From Virgibacillus_F sp049310925 (GTDB lineage: Bacteria > Bacillota > Bacilli > Bacillales > Amphibacillaceae), in the NCBI RefSeq assembly GCF_049310925.1, contig NZ_JBMERP010000003.1, positions 1 through 64,000 of the forward strand: a stretch of 64,000 nucleotides of DNA, read 5' to 3'. The notes under the pieces were generated by a model. That model did not search any database, was not told the origin of the DNA, and was given only the letters and a program-made list of their open reading frames with translations. Positions 51,021 to 59,982 of this stretch are shown one piece after another (position 1 is the first letter of the stretch; every line of letters starts with the position of its first letter). The position numbers and the translations under genes are program-made.

Positions 51021-51430
51021 GCAGTTTTACATGAGGGACATAGCCCATAAATCTCAAATTTATGACCCTCAACCAGGTAATTCGCTAGCGTATTTTCAAT
51101 TTCATTCATTGGGCAGACAGCTATCTCTTTGGTTTTTCCGCAATCTTTACAGATAAAATGATGGTGATGGTGGTGGGAACATGATATTCTGAATTGCTTT
51201 TCTCCATTGAGTTCAGTTGTCTCTAAGATACCAACCTCATTAAACAGGTGTAAATTACGGTAAACCGTGTCAAAGCTGATTCCTTCATAGCTTGATTCCA
51301 AATAGGTGATCAGGTCTTTTGCTGTTCGATAACCATCAGTTTTAGCAAAATAGCCTATAATATCTTTTCTCTTCGTAGTTGTTTTATAACCTGATTCGTT
51401 TAATTTATCCATAGCATCCTGCAACTTCAT
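51017..51430 (-). CDS. zur: Fur-family zinc regulator Zur
   Basis: This 137-residue repressor has an N-terminal winged helix (TTKRKDIIGYFAKTDGYRTAKDLI, ISFDTVYRNLHLFNEVGIL). The metal domain includes six successive His after SC, then ICKDCGKT and a final CPSC (two CX2C structural zinc knuckles). Position inside znuACB, with perfect Zur boxes in front of the operon, supports Zur rather than Fur or PerR. It directly abuts znuB and overlaps crcB by 4 nt. Autoregulation is likely. Confidence 0.92.
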   Translation of the reverse strand: MKLQDAMDKLNESGYKTTTKRKDIIGYFAKTDGYRTAKDLITYLESSYEGISFDTVYRNLHLFNEVGILETTELNGEKQFRISCSHHHHHHFICKDCGKTKEIAVCPMNEIENTLANYLVEGHKFEIYGLCPSCKTA

Positions 51431-52273
51431 TTAATTCACCACTCTCTTTCCAGGAAATTTTTTGATTCCAATTGAAATGAGTAAAATAATAATGGAGATA
51501 AGTACAATCGTTCCACCAGGTGGAATACTGAAATAGTAACCAGAGAACAATCCTAGAATAACAGCCAATTCTCCAAATATTACCGATAAACCAATCGTTT
51601 GTTTAAATCCTCGTGACAATTGCATGCTTGCAGCAACAGGTAAGGTCATTAAAGCAGATACTAGAAGAACTCCTACGATACGAATCGAAGCTGCGATCAC
51701 TAAAGCTGTTAATACAATGAAAAGAAGATGAATTGCCTTAGAATGTATCCCGGATACACTTGCATGTTCTTCATCAAAAGATAACGTAAATAATTCCTTG
51801 TAAAATAAAATAACGACTAGGACTACAAAAATTGATACACCTAAAATAGATAAAAAGTCTTTTTGACTCACAGCTGAAACAGAACCAAATAGGTAATTGA
51901 ATAGTTCAGTATTAAAGCCATCTGCAAGTGAAATAAAAATAACACTCAATCCTACTCCACCTGATAAAATAATCGGAATCGCAAGTTCCTGGTAGGATGT
52001 ATAAATCCCCCTTAGCTTTTCAATCAGAATTGAGCCCAGCACCGAGAAAATCATTCCCCCGTAAAGTGGAGTTATAATGGTAGTCGCAAACTTTTTTTCC
52101 AGCAATAGACCGAATGCAATCCCAGCTAGCGTGACATGGGATAGTGCATCTGCAATTAATGATAAACGTCTAACAACAATGAACGTACCAAGCAGTGGCC
52201 CGATTATACCAATTAAAAGTCCTGTTAAAAATGTATTTCTTAAAAATTCATATTCTAATATATCTGCAAACAT
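51431..52273 (-). CDS. znuB: zinc ABC transporter permease ZnuB
   Basis: This is a 280-residue membrane protein of the metal ABC permease family with eight or so helices. Visible are EFLRNTFLTGLLIGIIGPLLGTFIVVRRLSLIADALSHVTLAGIA and the coupling segment ALVIAASIRIVGVLLVSALMTLPVAASMQL. It passes zinc from the binding protein into the cell. It sits between the ATPase gene and zur. Confidence 0.94.
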   Translation of the reverse strand: MFADILEYEFLRNTFLTGLLIGIIGPLLGTFIVVRRLSLIADALSHVTLAGIAFGLLLEKKFATTIITPLYGGMIFSVLGSILIEKLRGIYTSYQELAIPIILSGGVGLSVIFISLADGFNTELFNYLFGSVSAVSQKDFLSILGVSIFVVLVVILFYKELFTLSFDEEHASVSGIHSKAIHLLFIVLTALVIAASIRIVGVLLVSALMTLPVAASMQLSRGFKQTIGLSVIFGELAVILGLFSGYYFSIPPGGTIVLISIIILLISIGIKKFPGKRVVN

Positions 52274-52288
52274 AAAGTATCCTCCGTA

Positions 52289-53044
52289 TTAATGATCGTG
52301 TGTAACTAGGTTTATTGGGTGGCCATAAAAATGAGAAAGATCCTGCTTCGTTAAAGATGAATATTCTGCTGGATCACCATGAAAATATAATGTTTTGTTT
52401 AGGCAAACGATATCTGTTGCATGTTCCGTCATAATACCTGTGTCGTGGGTTACCAACAATAAGGTAATATTACGTTCTTGGTTTAGTTGATGCAGCAGTT
52501 CATAGAAGCGTTGAACATTTTCGTTATCGACACCGACAGTCGGTTCATCTAAAATTAATAGCTTTGGATCATTAACCAAGGAGCGCGCTATAAAAACACG
52601 TTGTTGCTGTCCACCTGAAAGATTACCAATGTTTTGATGAGCATAGTCACTCATGCCAACTTGGTTAATAGCCTGCGAAACTTTAGCCTTATCTTTTTTG
52701 GTGAAGAATTTCAGGTAACCAATCCTCGCAGTCAACCCCATTGAAACAACTTCAAAAACAGTAGCGGGAAAACCTTTATTAAACGTATTGGATTTTTGAG
52801 ATACAAAACCAATGTGATTCCAGTTTTTAAACTTTCCAATTGGCTCATCAAACAGTGAAACTGAGCCGTTATCAGGCTTTAATAAACCTAAAATCAATTT
52901 AATTAGTGTGGTTTTTCCTCCTCCGTTTGGACCAACCAAGCCCATAAACGCGCCTTGGGGTATGTCGAAGTTGATGTTAGTTAGTACTGGTTTTTTTTCA
53001 TACGCATAATCAACGTCTTTCAATGAAATAATAGTTTTACTCAT
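52289..53044 (-). CDS. znuC: zinc ABC transporter ATP-binding protein ZnuC
   Basis: This 251-residue ATPase has the Walker A GPNGGGKTTLIKLI, Q-loop VSQKSN, signature NLSGGQQQRVFIARSL, Walker B LLILDEPTVGVD and switch His in LLVTHD. A His at the C-terminal tail (HPINLVTHDH) is common in zinc transport ATPases. The start has an AGGTGGTGA site. Confidence 0.95.
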   Translation of the reverse strand: MSKTIISLKDVDYAYEKKPVLTNINFDIPQGAFMGLVGPNGGGKTTLIKLILGLLKPDNGSVSLFDEPIGKFKNWNHIGFVSQKSNTFNKGFPATVFEVVSMGLTARIGYLKFFTKKDKAKVSQAINQVGMSDYAHQNIGNLSGGQQQRVFIARSLVNDPKLLILDEPTVGVDNENVQRFYELLHQLNQERNITLLLVTHDTGIMTEHATDIVCLNKTLYFHGDPAEYSSLTKQDLSHFYGHPINLVTHDH

Positions 53045-53094
53045 TTGATATTCACCACCTATAATTAATTCTGGCCTTTTTAATAATTATTCCA

Positions 53095-54048
53095 TTAGTT
53101 CGTAGCTTGATCCAGGACTTCAAGATTACGTTTCATTAAAGATAAGTAATCCTCTTCATTTTTAATATTCTTTTCTGTTAAAACAGAAAGGTTATGAATA
53201 TAAAGAGCCTTTGCGTCTATCTGCTCCTGAATTACTTTTGAAACACGGTCAGATCCATTTTGTTCAAAAATAACGTATTCAAGATTTTTTTCTTTAGCTT
53301 TATCAATAATTTGTGTCAGTTCTTTTTGGGAGGGTTCATCACTTGTAGTGAGACCATTTATAGAAATTTGCTTAATTCCGTAACGCTCTTCCCAATAACT
53401 GTATGCAGCATGAGAAACTAAAATCTCTGTATGCTCCTTTGCTTGAAGTGTTTTTTGAAAACGTTTATCCAGGGCCAATAAGTCATTTTTCAGTGATTCA
53501 AAGTTTTCACTGTAAACCTCTTTTTTTTCTGGGTTTAACTCAATAAGCTTTTCTTTTATTATTTCAGACATCTCAATCATTCGAACTGGATCTAACCAGA
53601 TATGTGGGTTGTGATCACCGTGTGGATGTCCATCCGATGGTGTTTCTTCATGATGGTCTGCTTCATCTTCTTTTTCATCAGTATGGAACAGACCTTCGTG
53701 TGCCCCTATTTCTAGCAAAGCAACATTTTCATTTTTCAGTGCATCTGCAGCGTTTTCCGCAAATCCTTCCATCCCTGCACCCATATAGATGAATGCACTA
53801 CTTTTTGCAATCGAAGCCATCATTTTTGATGTAGGTTCATATGTATGTGCATCAACACCAGGAGGATAAACGGACTTAACATTAACAGTGGAGCCACCAA
53901 TTTGTTCTGTCGCATACTGGATCGGGTAAATGGACGTATAAATATCCACCATCCCATCTTGCTGATCTCCATCAGAGGAAGGGGAATTACAACCAGTTAC
54001 AATAAGTAATGAGAAAAATAATGAAATAAACGTGATGAATTTGGTCAA
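53095..54048 (-). CDS. znuA: zinc-binding lipoprotein ZnuA/AdcA
   Basis: This is a 317-residue cluster A-I substrate-binding protein. The TTG at 54048, 8 nt after GAGGAGG, gives a lipoprotein signal LTKFITFISLFFSLLIVTGC with the lipobox Cys at about 20. Zinc ligands lie in VDAHTYEPT, a long His/Glu/Asp loop (DEADHHEETPSDGHPHGDH), NPHIWLDP, SHAAYSYW and the late EQNGSD. It is first in the operon znuA-znuC-znuB-zur-crcB-crcB, directly behind two Zur boxes. Confidence 0.94.
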   Translation of the reverse strand: MTKFITFISLFFSLLIVTGCNSPSSDGDQQDGMVDIYTSIYPIQYATEQIGGSTVNVKSVYPPGVDAHTYEPTSKMMASIAKSSAFIYMGAGMEGFAENAADALKNENVALLEIGAHEGLFHTDEKEDEADHHEETPSDGHPHGDHNPHIWLDPVRMIEMSEIIKEKLIELNPEKKEVYSENFESLKNDLLALDKRFQKTLQAKEHTEILVSHAAYSYWEERYGIKQISINGLTTSDEPSQKELTQIIDKAKEKNLEYVIFEQNGSDRVSKVIQEQIDAKALYIHNLSVLTEKNIKNEEDYLSLMKRNLEVLDQATN

Positions 54049-54136
54049 AATAAGTGCCTCCTCAATTTTTAACACGCAACGAACCTTCGCCATTAAATCC
54101 TGACGATAAGCCATCTTTTCTAATACTAAAAATATC

Positions 54137-54157
54137 ATATCGTAATCATTACGATTT
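54137..54157. promoter_or_regulatory. Zur box 1
   Basis: ATATCGTAATCATTACGATTT matches the Bacillus Zur consensus AAATCGTAATNATTACGATTT at all but one base. It lies about 90 bp upstream of the znuA start. Confidence 0.88.
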
Positions 54158-54159
54158 GT

Positions 54160-54180
54160 AAACAGTAATGATTACGATAT
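54160..54180. promoter_or_regulatory. Zur box 2
   Basis: A second box, with core AGTAATGATTACGATAT, is centred 23 bp from the first and has about three departures from consensus. It may also face the copA remnant on the other side. Confidence 0.75.
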
Positions 54181-54196
54181 TAATTTGACACAAATT

Positions 54197-54826
54197 AGTG
54201 CATTTTATACAACCTTAACTATTGATAGTAAAACAGCAATGCTTATCTCAGTAAATGGACAAAATCGCTGAATTGTTGCTGTTATTGATACCATAAAAGA
54301 ATCTACTGTTGAGACAGTCAGGCAAGTAAAGGAACATGGACTTGTAGTTATTACGCCACTGGGGAAAATGAACGTACTGCGCAGGTAATTGCAAGTCAGG
54401 TTGGAATAGAAAAGTTATTGCACAGGTTTTACCAAAGGAAAAAGCGGATAAAGTAATAGTATACAACAAAAAGGTAAAATGGTGGCAATGGTTGGGGATA
54501 GTATTAATGATGCTACAGTTCTTGCAGTTGCCGACATTGGAATAACCCTTAACACAGGAACTGAAACAGCTATTGAAGCAGTCGAAGCAACGATTCTTGA
54601 TAGTGACCTGCTACTTATATCTAAAGCAATTCGATTAAGTGATTCTACCGTCCGAAATAGTAGACAGAATCTATTTAGGGGCTTTTGCCTATAAAATAAT
54701 GCAGGAATTTGAATTACATTTGCAGCATTAGGTTTATTGGCACCATGGATTGTTTGTGCAGCTATGGCGTTCAGCTCAGTATGTGTTGTTACAAACTCGC
54801 TGATATTAAAGCGAGTAAAACTATAA
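54197..54826 (+). pseudogene. copA: copper-exporting P-type ATPase CopA, C-terminal remnant
   Basis: Scattered frames spell the C-terminal third of CopA. First comes SKTAMLISVNGQN, then a stop and IVAVIDTIKESTVETVRQVKEHGL. GENERTAQVIASQVGIE follows after a frame change, then KVIAQVLPKEKADKV. A longer clean piece (54479-54694) has KMVAMVGDSINDATVLAVADIGI ... NSRQNLF, the hinge GDxxND motif with a GINDAP-like segment. Then GAFAYK and FSSVCVVTNS follow across more shifts. The N-terminal metal domains, membrane core, CPC and DKTGT are all missing. It lies directly before copZ, as an intact copA would. Confidence 0.85.
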
Positions 54827-54845
54827 AATTGAAAGAGGGATTGTT

Positions 54846-55052
54846 ATGCAAACAACATTAGATGTTCGTGGAATGACGTGTGATCACTGTCAAAAAGCAG
54901 TGAAAGGTGCATTAGACGAGTTAAGAGGGGTTAAAGGTGTGGAGGTACATTTGGCTGCAGGGAAAGTCGATGTCAGTTACGATGACGCTGAAGTCACCGT
55001 TTCTGAGATGCGTGAAGCAATAGAAGATCAAGGGTATGACGTAGTAGCATAG
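54846..55052 (+). CDS. copZ: copper chaperone CopZ
   Basis: This is a 68-residue HMA-domain chaperone with the copper loop GMTCDHC (residues 9-15) and the ferredoxin-like end EAIEDQGYDV. CopZ normally hands cuprous ions to CopA. Here the adjacent copA is a decayed remnant and no csoR is seen, so its partner must be elsewhere or lost. The ATG follows AAGAGGG. Confidence 0.95.
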   Translation: MQTTLDVRGMTCDHCQKAVKGALDELRGVKGVEVHLAAGKVDVSYDDAEVTVSEMREAIEDQGYDVVA

Positions 55053-55060
55053 ACGAAAAT

Positions 55061-55086
55061 GCTCCCCTTAGTTGGGGGGCAATTTT
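55061..55086 (+). terminator. weak terminator after copZ
   Basis: GCTCCCC pairs with GGGGGGC (one G-U), followed by AATTTT. Confidence 0.55.
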
Positions 55087-55212
55087 AAACTATTACTGAA
55101 CCAAAAAAAAAAGTAGATTTTAGTAAAAAAATGTATATTTCTTTTTGTGAAAAAATGATAAACTATAGAAGCTTGGAAACATTGTTTTGTATAGGATTGG
55201 GGGAGGAAACTG

Positions 55213-56130
55213 ATGGAGAAATTGATGCGTAACTTTTTTTTATTCTTGTCGAAAAATAAAGTACTCACAAAGCTTGCTAAAAAGTATGGTCTTAGGTTCG
55301 GGGCCGCTCGTTTTGTAGCAGGAGTTGACATTGACCATGCTGCAACGAAAATTAAAGAGATAAATGAAAAGGGATATGTCGTAACAATAGACCACTTGGG
55401 TGAATTTATCGACAACGAAAAAGAGGCAAGAGAGTCAGTTGAAGAATGTATTCATGCAATTGAAGTAATTGATGAACAAAAACTAGATTCACAGGTTTCT
55501 TTAAAATTAACTTCAATGGGCTTAGATGTATCAGAAGAACTCGTGATGAAAAATATGCGTGATATTCTGGATGCTGGAAAGAAGCATGGTGTTACAGTCA
55601 CAATAGATATGGAAGACCACGAACGTCATAGAAAAACAATGGATATTTTTAAAGAATTAAAAAAAGAATACGAAAATCTTGGTACCGTTCTTCAAGCTTA
55701 TTTATATGAGTCTGAAGATGATCTTGATGAGTTAAATGAATTTAATCCTTATTTGCGGCTTGTAAAGGGCGCCTATAAAGAGGCACCAGAAGTAGCATAC
55801 CCAGTTAAAAAAGATGTAGACGATAACTACAAAAAAATTATAAAGAAGAACTTATTAAATGGTAATTATACAGCAATAGCAACTCACGACGAAGTTATTA
55901 TTGATTATGTGAAAGAACTTGAAGAGGAACTTAGCTTGTCCCGTGAACAATTTGAATTTCAAATGCTTTTTGGAATTCGCAAAGATTTACAGAAAAAATT
56001 AATGGATGAAGGATATAAAATGCGTGTTTACGTACCCTATGGCAATGACTGGTATGGTTACAATATGCGCCGTTTAGCTGAACGTCCTGCTAACGTTTTG
56101 TTTGTATTAAAGGGTGTATTTAAAAAGTGA
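55213..56130 (+). CDS. fadM: proline dehydrogenase family protein (FadM/YusM-like)
   Basis: This is a 305-residue FAD enzyme that oxidises proline to pyrroline-5-carboxylate. PRODH features visible are the barrel strands VSLKLTSMGL and VTIDMEDH, the segment LQAYLYES with catalytic-site Lys/Arg in LRLVKGAYKE, ATHDE, FEFQMLFGIR, and the proline-binding end VYVPYGNDWYGYNMRRLAERP. In B. subtilis the homologue yusM adjoins fadN, fadA and fadE; the same order is kept here. It has its own terminator, with the FadR box further downstream, so its regulation may differ from fadNAE. Confidence 0.9.
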   Translation: MEKLMRNFFLFLSKNKVLTKLAKKYGLRFGAARFVAGVDIDHAATKIKEINEKGYVVTIDHLGEFIDNEKEARESVEECIHAIEVIDEQKLDSQVSLKLTSMGLDVSEELVMKNMRDILDAGKKHGVTVTIDMEDHERHRKTMDIFKELKKEYENLGTVLQAYLYESEDDLDELNEFNPYLRLVKGAYKEAPEVAYPVKKDVDDNYKKIIKKNLLNGNYTAIATHDEVIIDYVKELEEELSLSREQFEFQMLFGIRKDLQKKLMDEGYKMRVYVPYGNDWYGYNMRRLAERPANVLFVLKGVFKK

Positions 56131-56136
56131 TACGTA

Positions 56137-56162
56137 AAGGGTGTCTTGTGAAGACACCTTTT
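56137..56162 (+). terminator. intrinsic terminator after fadM
   Basis: GGTGTCTT (56140-56147) pairs with AAGACACC (56151-56158) across a GTG loop, followed by TTTT. Confidence 0.85.
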
Positions 56163-56302
56163 GAATTTATAAAACGCAGGCGAAAAATTGGAGCAAAATT
56201 ATCTTGAAGAATTTTACTGATATTTATTGCGAAATGTCAGACTATAATATATAGTAAGTATTAGATGGATAGGCAACTATCTTTTATTTTTAACAGTAAA
56301 AA

Positions 56303-56320
56303 TGAATGAGTATTCATTCA
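56303..56320. promoter_or_regulatory. FadR operator upstream of fadNAE
   Basis: TGAATGAGTATTCATTCA is a perfect palindrome matching the Bacillus FadR consensus TGAATGANTANTCATTCA. It lies between a TATAAT -10 (56243-56248) and the fadN start. Long-chain acyl-CoA would relieve repression. Confidence 0.9.
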
Positions 56321-56342
56321 AATAAAGGTAGGGGGATATAAC

Positions 56343-58742
56343 ATGAAGCAAACAATCAAGCGCGCCGCGGTACTCGGCTCTGGTGTAATGGGATCCGGAA
56401 TTGCTGCCCACTTGGCTAATGTAGGTATACCAACAATTATGCTCGATATTGCGCCTCGTTCTTTATCAAAAGTAGAAGAAAAAAAGGGATTAACATTAGA
56501 AGATCGTGTGGTTCGAAACAGGATTGCAGCTCAAAGTAAAGCAGCGCTTCTAAAACAAAAGCCAGCACCACTTACATCGAAAAGTAACCTTGAGTTGATT
56601 GAGGTTGGTAATATGGATGATGATATGGAAAAATTAGGCGATGTCGATTGGATTATTGAAGTCGTCGTTGAAAATCTGGATATTAAGAAAAAGGTTTTTG
56701 CAAATGTTGATAAATATAGAAAAAAAGGATCAATTGTAAGTTCCAATACTTCTGGTATTTCGGTTGAAGCTATGACTGAGGATTGTTCGGCTGATTTCCG
56801 TGAACATTTTCTAGGGACACATTTTTTCAATCCACCACGTTATCTGAAGCTACTTGAGGTTATACCTACTAAGGCTACTGACCCAGAAGTATTATCCTTC
56901 ATGAAAACATTTGGTGAAGACGTTTTGGGGAAAGGTGTTGTCGAAGCAAAGGATACACCGAATTTCATTGCAAATCGTATTGGTACGTATGGACTTCTGG
57001 TGACTGTACAAGAAATGCTGAAGGGTGGATACAGTGTAGGTGAAGTCGATTCTGTAACAGGTCCAATGATTGGACGTCCAAAGAGTGCAACATTTCGTAC
57101 ATTGGACGTTGTCGGATTAGACACTTTTATTCATGTAGCTAACAATGTATATGATCAGGTTGATGGTGAAGAAAAAGAAATATTTAAAGTACCTGACTTT
57201 CTACTTAAAATGCAGGAAAACGGATGGTTTGGAGCGAAAAGCGGGCAAGGTTTTTTCCTTAAAAAGAAAGGCGAAAAAGGTAGTGAAATTCATGAGCTCA
57301 ATCCTGAAACACTAGAATACGAGAGTCGCAAAAAACTTAAAACGCCAGCAACTGAAATGGCAAAACAAGCAAAAGGAACAAAAGGTAAATTGAAAGCGCT
57401 TGTAACTGCTAAAGGTGATAAGGCAAGCGATCTTATCTGGAACATTTCAAAGCCTGCATTAATCTATTCAGCAGATCTGCTTGGAGAAATTGCGGATGAT
57501 ATCGTGTCAATCGACCAGGCAATGCGCTGGGGATTTGGTTGGGAACTCGGACCGTTTGAAATGTGGGATGCTATTGGACTTCGCAAATCAGTTGAACGCA
57601 TGCAATCTGAGGATGCAACTGTTCCAAGTTGGATACTAAAGATGTTGGAAGATGGCAATGAATTTTTTTACAAAACCGAAAATGGTAATGTTTATTACTA
57701 TGATCAGGGAGAATACAAACAGCAAACGTTTAATAAAAAAGAAATTAACTTGAAACAATTAAAAAGTGTAAACGGCGTAATCAAAAGTAATACCGGTGCT
57801 AGTTTAGTAGATTTAGGCGATGGTGTTGCGGGATTAGAGTTTCATTCAAAAAGTAACGCAATCGGTTTAGATACGATGCAGATGATAAATTTCGCATTGG
57901 AGGAAGTCGACAAAAATTATCGTGGACTTGTTATCGGTAACCAAGGAAATAACTTCTCTGTTGGTGCAAACCTTGCTTTAATGTTATTTGAAGCACAGGA
58001 CGACAACTTTTTTGAACTAGATATGGTTGTTAAACAGTTCCAAAATGTCGGAATGAATATTAAGTATTCAAATAAGCCTGTCGTTGTTGCACCATTTAAT
58101 ATGGCACTTGGTGGAGGTGCAGAGGTATCGTTACCAGCTGCTGCTATTCAAGCTTCGGCCGAGACGTATATGGGGTTGGTTGAGTTTGGTGTTGGATTAA
58201 TTCCAGGTGGCGGTGGAACGAAGGAACTTTATTTAAAACAACTTCGTAATCTGCCAAAGGGTGTGAATTTTGACCTGACAAAAGTAGCAAATGATGTTTT
58301 TGAGAAAGTTGCAACAGCTAAAGTGTCAACATCAGCTGCAGAAGCACGTGAAAACGGCTTTTTAAACAGTCAGGATGATATTAGTGTTAATCCTGATCAT
58401 TTATTGCACGATGCAAAGCAAAAGGTTTTGTCACTGGCAAATGCTGGCTACCAGGCACCAAAACGCGAAAAAGTACCAGTTGTTGGTGATTCAGGTTATG
58501 CAGCGATGCTAATGGGAGCAAAATCATTACAATTAAGTGGCTTTGCCTCAGCACATGATGTAAAGATTGCTGAAAAACTGGCATATGTTTTATCAGGTGG
58601 TCGACTTAAAGAAGGCACACTTGTTGATGAACAATTATTACTAGATTTAGAGCGGGATGCATTCCTAAGTTTAATTGGTGAACGCAAGACACAAGAACGA
58701 ATGCAGCACATGTTGGTAAAAGGGAAACCGTTACGTAATTAA
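56343..58742 (+). CDS. fadN: 3-hydroxyacyl-CoA dehydrogenase / enoyl-CoA hydratase FadN
   Basis: This is a 799-residue bifunctional beta-oxidation enzyme. The N-terminal NAD-binding domain has AVLGSGVMGSGIAAHLANVG, then VENLDIKKKVF, SNTSGISVE and HFFNPPRYLKLLEVIP with the catalytic His. KDTPNFIANRIG and the helical HCDH_C domains follow. Unlike E. coli FadB, the hydratase part is C-terminal (about 480-680: VVVAPFNMALGGGAEVSLPAAAIQASAETYMGLVEFGVGLIPGGGG, with oxyanion-hole Gly). It is the first gene of fadN-fadA-fadE, directly behind a FadR box. Confidence 0.95.
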   Translation: MKQTIKRAAVLGSGVMGSGIAAHLANVGIPTIMLDIAPRSLSKVEEKKGLTLEDRVVRNRIAAQSKAALLKQKPAPLTSKSNLELIEVGNMDDDMEKLGDVDWIIEVVVENLDIKKKVFANVDKYRKKGSIVSSNTSGISVEAMTEDCSADFREHFLGTHFFNPPRYLKLLEVIPTKATDPEVLSFMKTFGEDVLGKGVVEAKDTPNFIANRIGTYGLLVTVQEMLKGGYSVGEVDSVTGPMIGRPKSATFRTLDVVGLDTFIHVANNVYDQVDGEEKEIFKVPDFLLKMQENGWFGAKSGQGFFLKKKGEKGSEIHELNPETLEYESRKKLKTPATEMAKQAKGTKGKLKALVTAKGDKASDLIWNISKPALIYSADLLGEIADDIVSIDQAMRWGFGWELGPFEMWDAIGLRKSVERMQSEDATVPSWILKMLEDGNEFFYKTENGNVYYYDQGEYKQQTFNKKEINLKQLKSVNGVIKSNTGASLVDLGDGVAGLEFHSKSNAIGLDTMQMINFALEEVDKNYRGLVIGNQGNNFSVGANLALMLFEAQDDNFFELDMVVKQFQNVGMNIKYSNKPVVVAPFNMALGGGAEVSLPAAAIQASAETYMGLVEFGVGLIPGGGGTKELYLKQLRNLPKGVNFDLTKVANDVFEKVATAKVSTSAAEARENGFLNSQDDISVNPDHLLHDAKQKVLSLANAGYQAPKREKVPVVGDSGYAAMLMGAKSLQLSGFASAHDVKIAEKLAYVLSGGRLKEGTLVDEQLLLDLERDAFLSLIGERKTQERMQHMLVKGKPLRN

Positions 58743-58761
58743 TCAAAGAGGGGGAAGTAAT

Positions 58762-59937
58762 GTGAAGGAAGCAGTAATTGTTGCAGGTGCAAGAACCCCT
58801 GTAGGAAGAGCAAAAAAAGGAACATTAGCGAATACAAGACCTGACGATTTAGCAGCATTAACAATTAAAGAAACATTAAAACGAGCAGGTAATTATGATG
58901 GGAATATAGACGACGTAATCATTGGCTGTGCAATGCCAGAAGCAGAACAAGGTGTAAACATGGGCCGGAATATTGTAGGTTTGGCCGGCCTCAGTCATAC
59001 GGTCCCTGGTATTACAATTAATAGATTCTGTTCATCAGGTTTACAATCCATTGCATATGCAGCAGAAAAAATAATGGTTGGAGCCAGTGATTCCGTTATT
59101 GCAGGCGGTGCAGAATCAATGAGTTTAGTACCAATGGGTGGTCATGTCATTAAGCCCAATTCTAAGCTTGTACAAGATGCTCCAGGTTATTACATGTCCA
59201 TGGGTCATACAGCAGAAGAAGTAGCAAATCGTTTCAATATATCTCGTGCAGACCAGGATGCTTTTGCAGTACAAAGTCATGAACGTGCTGCTAAGGCAAT
59301 TCAAGAAGGTAGATTTAAAGACGAAATTGTTCCGGTTGAAGTAGTTGAACGCTTTGTAGGAAAAAACAATAAAATTGAAGAGAGATCTTCTGTATTTGAC
59401 ACTGATGAAGGAGTACGTCAGGGAACAACCACAGATGTATTAGGGAAACTGCGTCCAGCGTTTTCTGTAACAGGATCAGTTACTGCAGGAAACTCGTCAC
59501 AAATGAGTGATGGTGCCGCATCTGTTCTTGTTATGGATCGAGAAAAAGCAGAGGCAGAAGGACTTACGCCACTAGTGAAGTTTCGTTCATTTGCTGTAGC
59601 TGGAGTTGAACCGGAGATCATGGGTGTTGGACCAGTAGAAGCAGTACCAAAAGCATTAAGAATTGCTGGTTTAGAGCTTTCTGATATTGGACTATTTGAA
59701 CTAAACGAAGCTTTCGCATCGCAATCATTACGTGTCATCCAAGCGTTGAATCTAGACATAGATAAGGTCAATGTGAACGGTGGCGCCATTGCACTTGGAC
59801 ATCCACTAGGGTGTACAGGTACTAAGTTAACCCTTAGTCTCATTCATGAAATGAAACGCCGTAACGTACAATATGGAGTCGTTACCATGTGCATTGGTGG
59901 CGGAATGGGTGCTGCAGGTGTGTTTGAATTACTATAA
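58762..59937 (+). CDS. fadA: acetyl-CoA C-acyltransferase (3-ketoacyl-CoA thiolase) FadA
   Basis: This thiolase does the last step of beta-oxidation. It has 391 residues, with the acyl-accepting Cys in NRFCSSGLQSIAYAAEKI (about residue 91). ELNEAFASQ, GGAIALGHPLGCTGTK (catalytic His) and the final CIGGGMGAAG with the second Cys are intact. It starts 20 nt after fadN with GGGGGAAG upstream; the start is GTG. The acyl-CoA dehydrogenase follows. Confidence 0.96.
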   Translation: MKEAVIVAGARTPVGRAKKGTLANTRPDDLAALTIKETLKRAGNYDGNIDDVIIGCAMPEAEQGVNMGRNIVGLAGLSHTVPGITINRFCSSGLQSIAYAAEKIMVGASDSVIAGGAESMSLVPMGGHVIKPNSKLVQDAPGYYMSMGHTAEEVANRFNISRADQDAFAVQSHERAAKAIQEGRFKDEIVPVEVVERFVGKNNKIEERSSVFDTDEGVRQGTTTDVLGKLRPAFSVTGSVTAGNSSQMSDGAASVLVMDREKAEAEGLTPLVKFRSFAVAGVEPEIMGVGPVEAVPKALRIAGLELSDIGLFELNEAFASQSLRVIQALNLDIDKVNVNGGAIALGHPLGCTGTKLTLSLIHEMKRRNVQYGVVTMCIGGGMGAAGVFELL

Positions 59938-59982
59938 TCAAATCGTTTTAAACTATATTTTATTACGAAGGGGACGTTAAAC

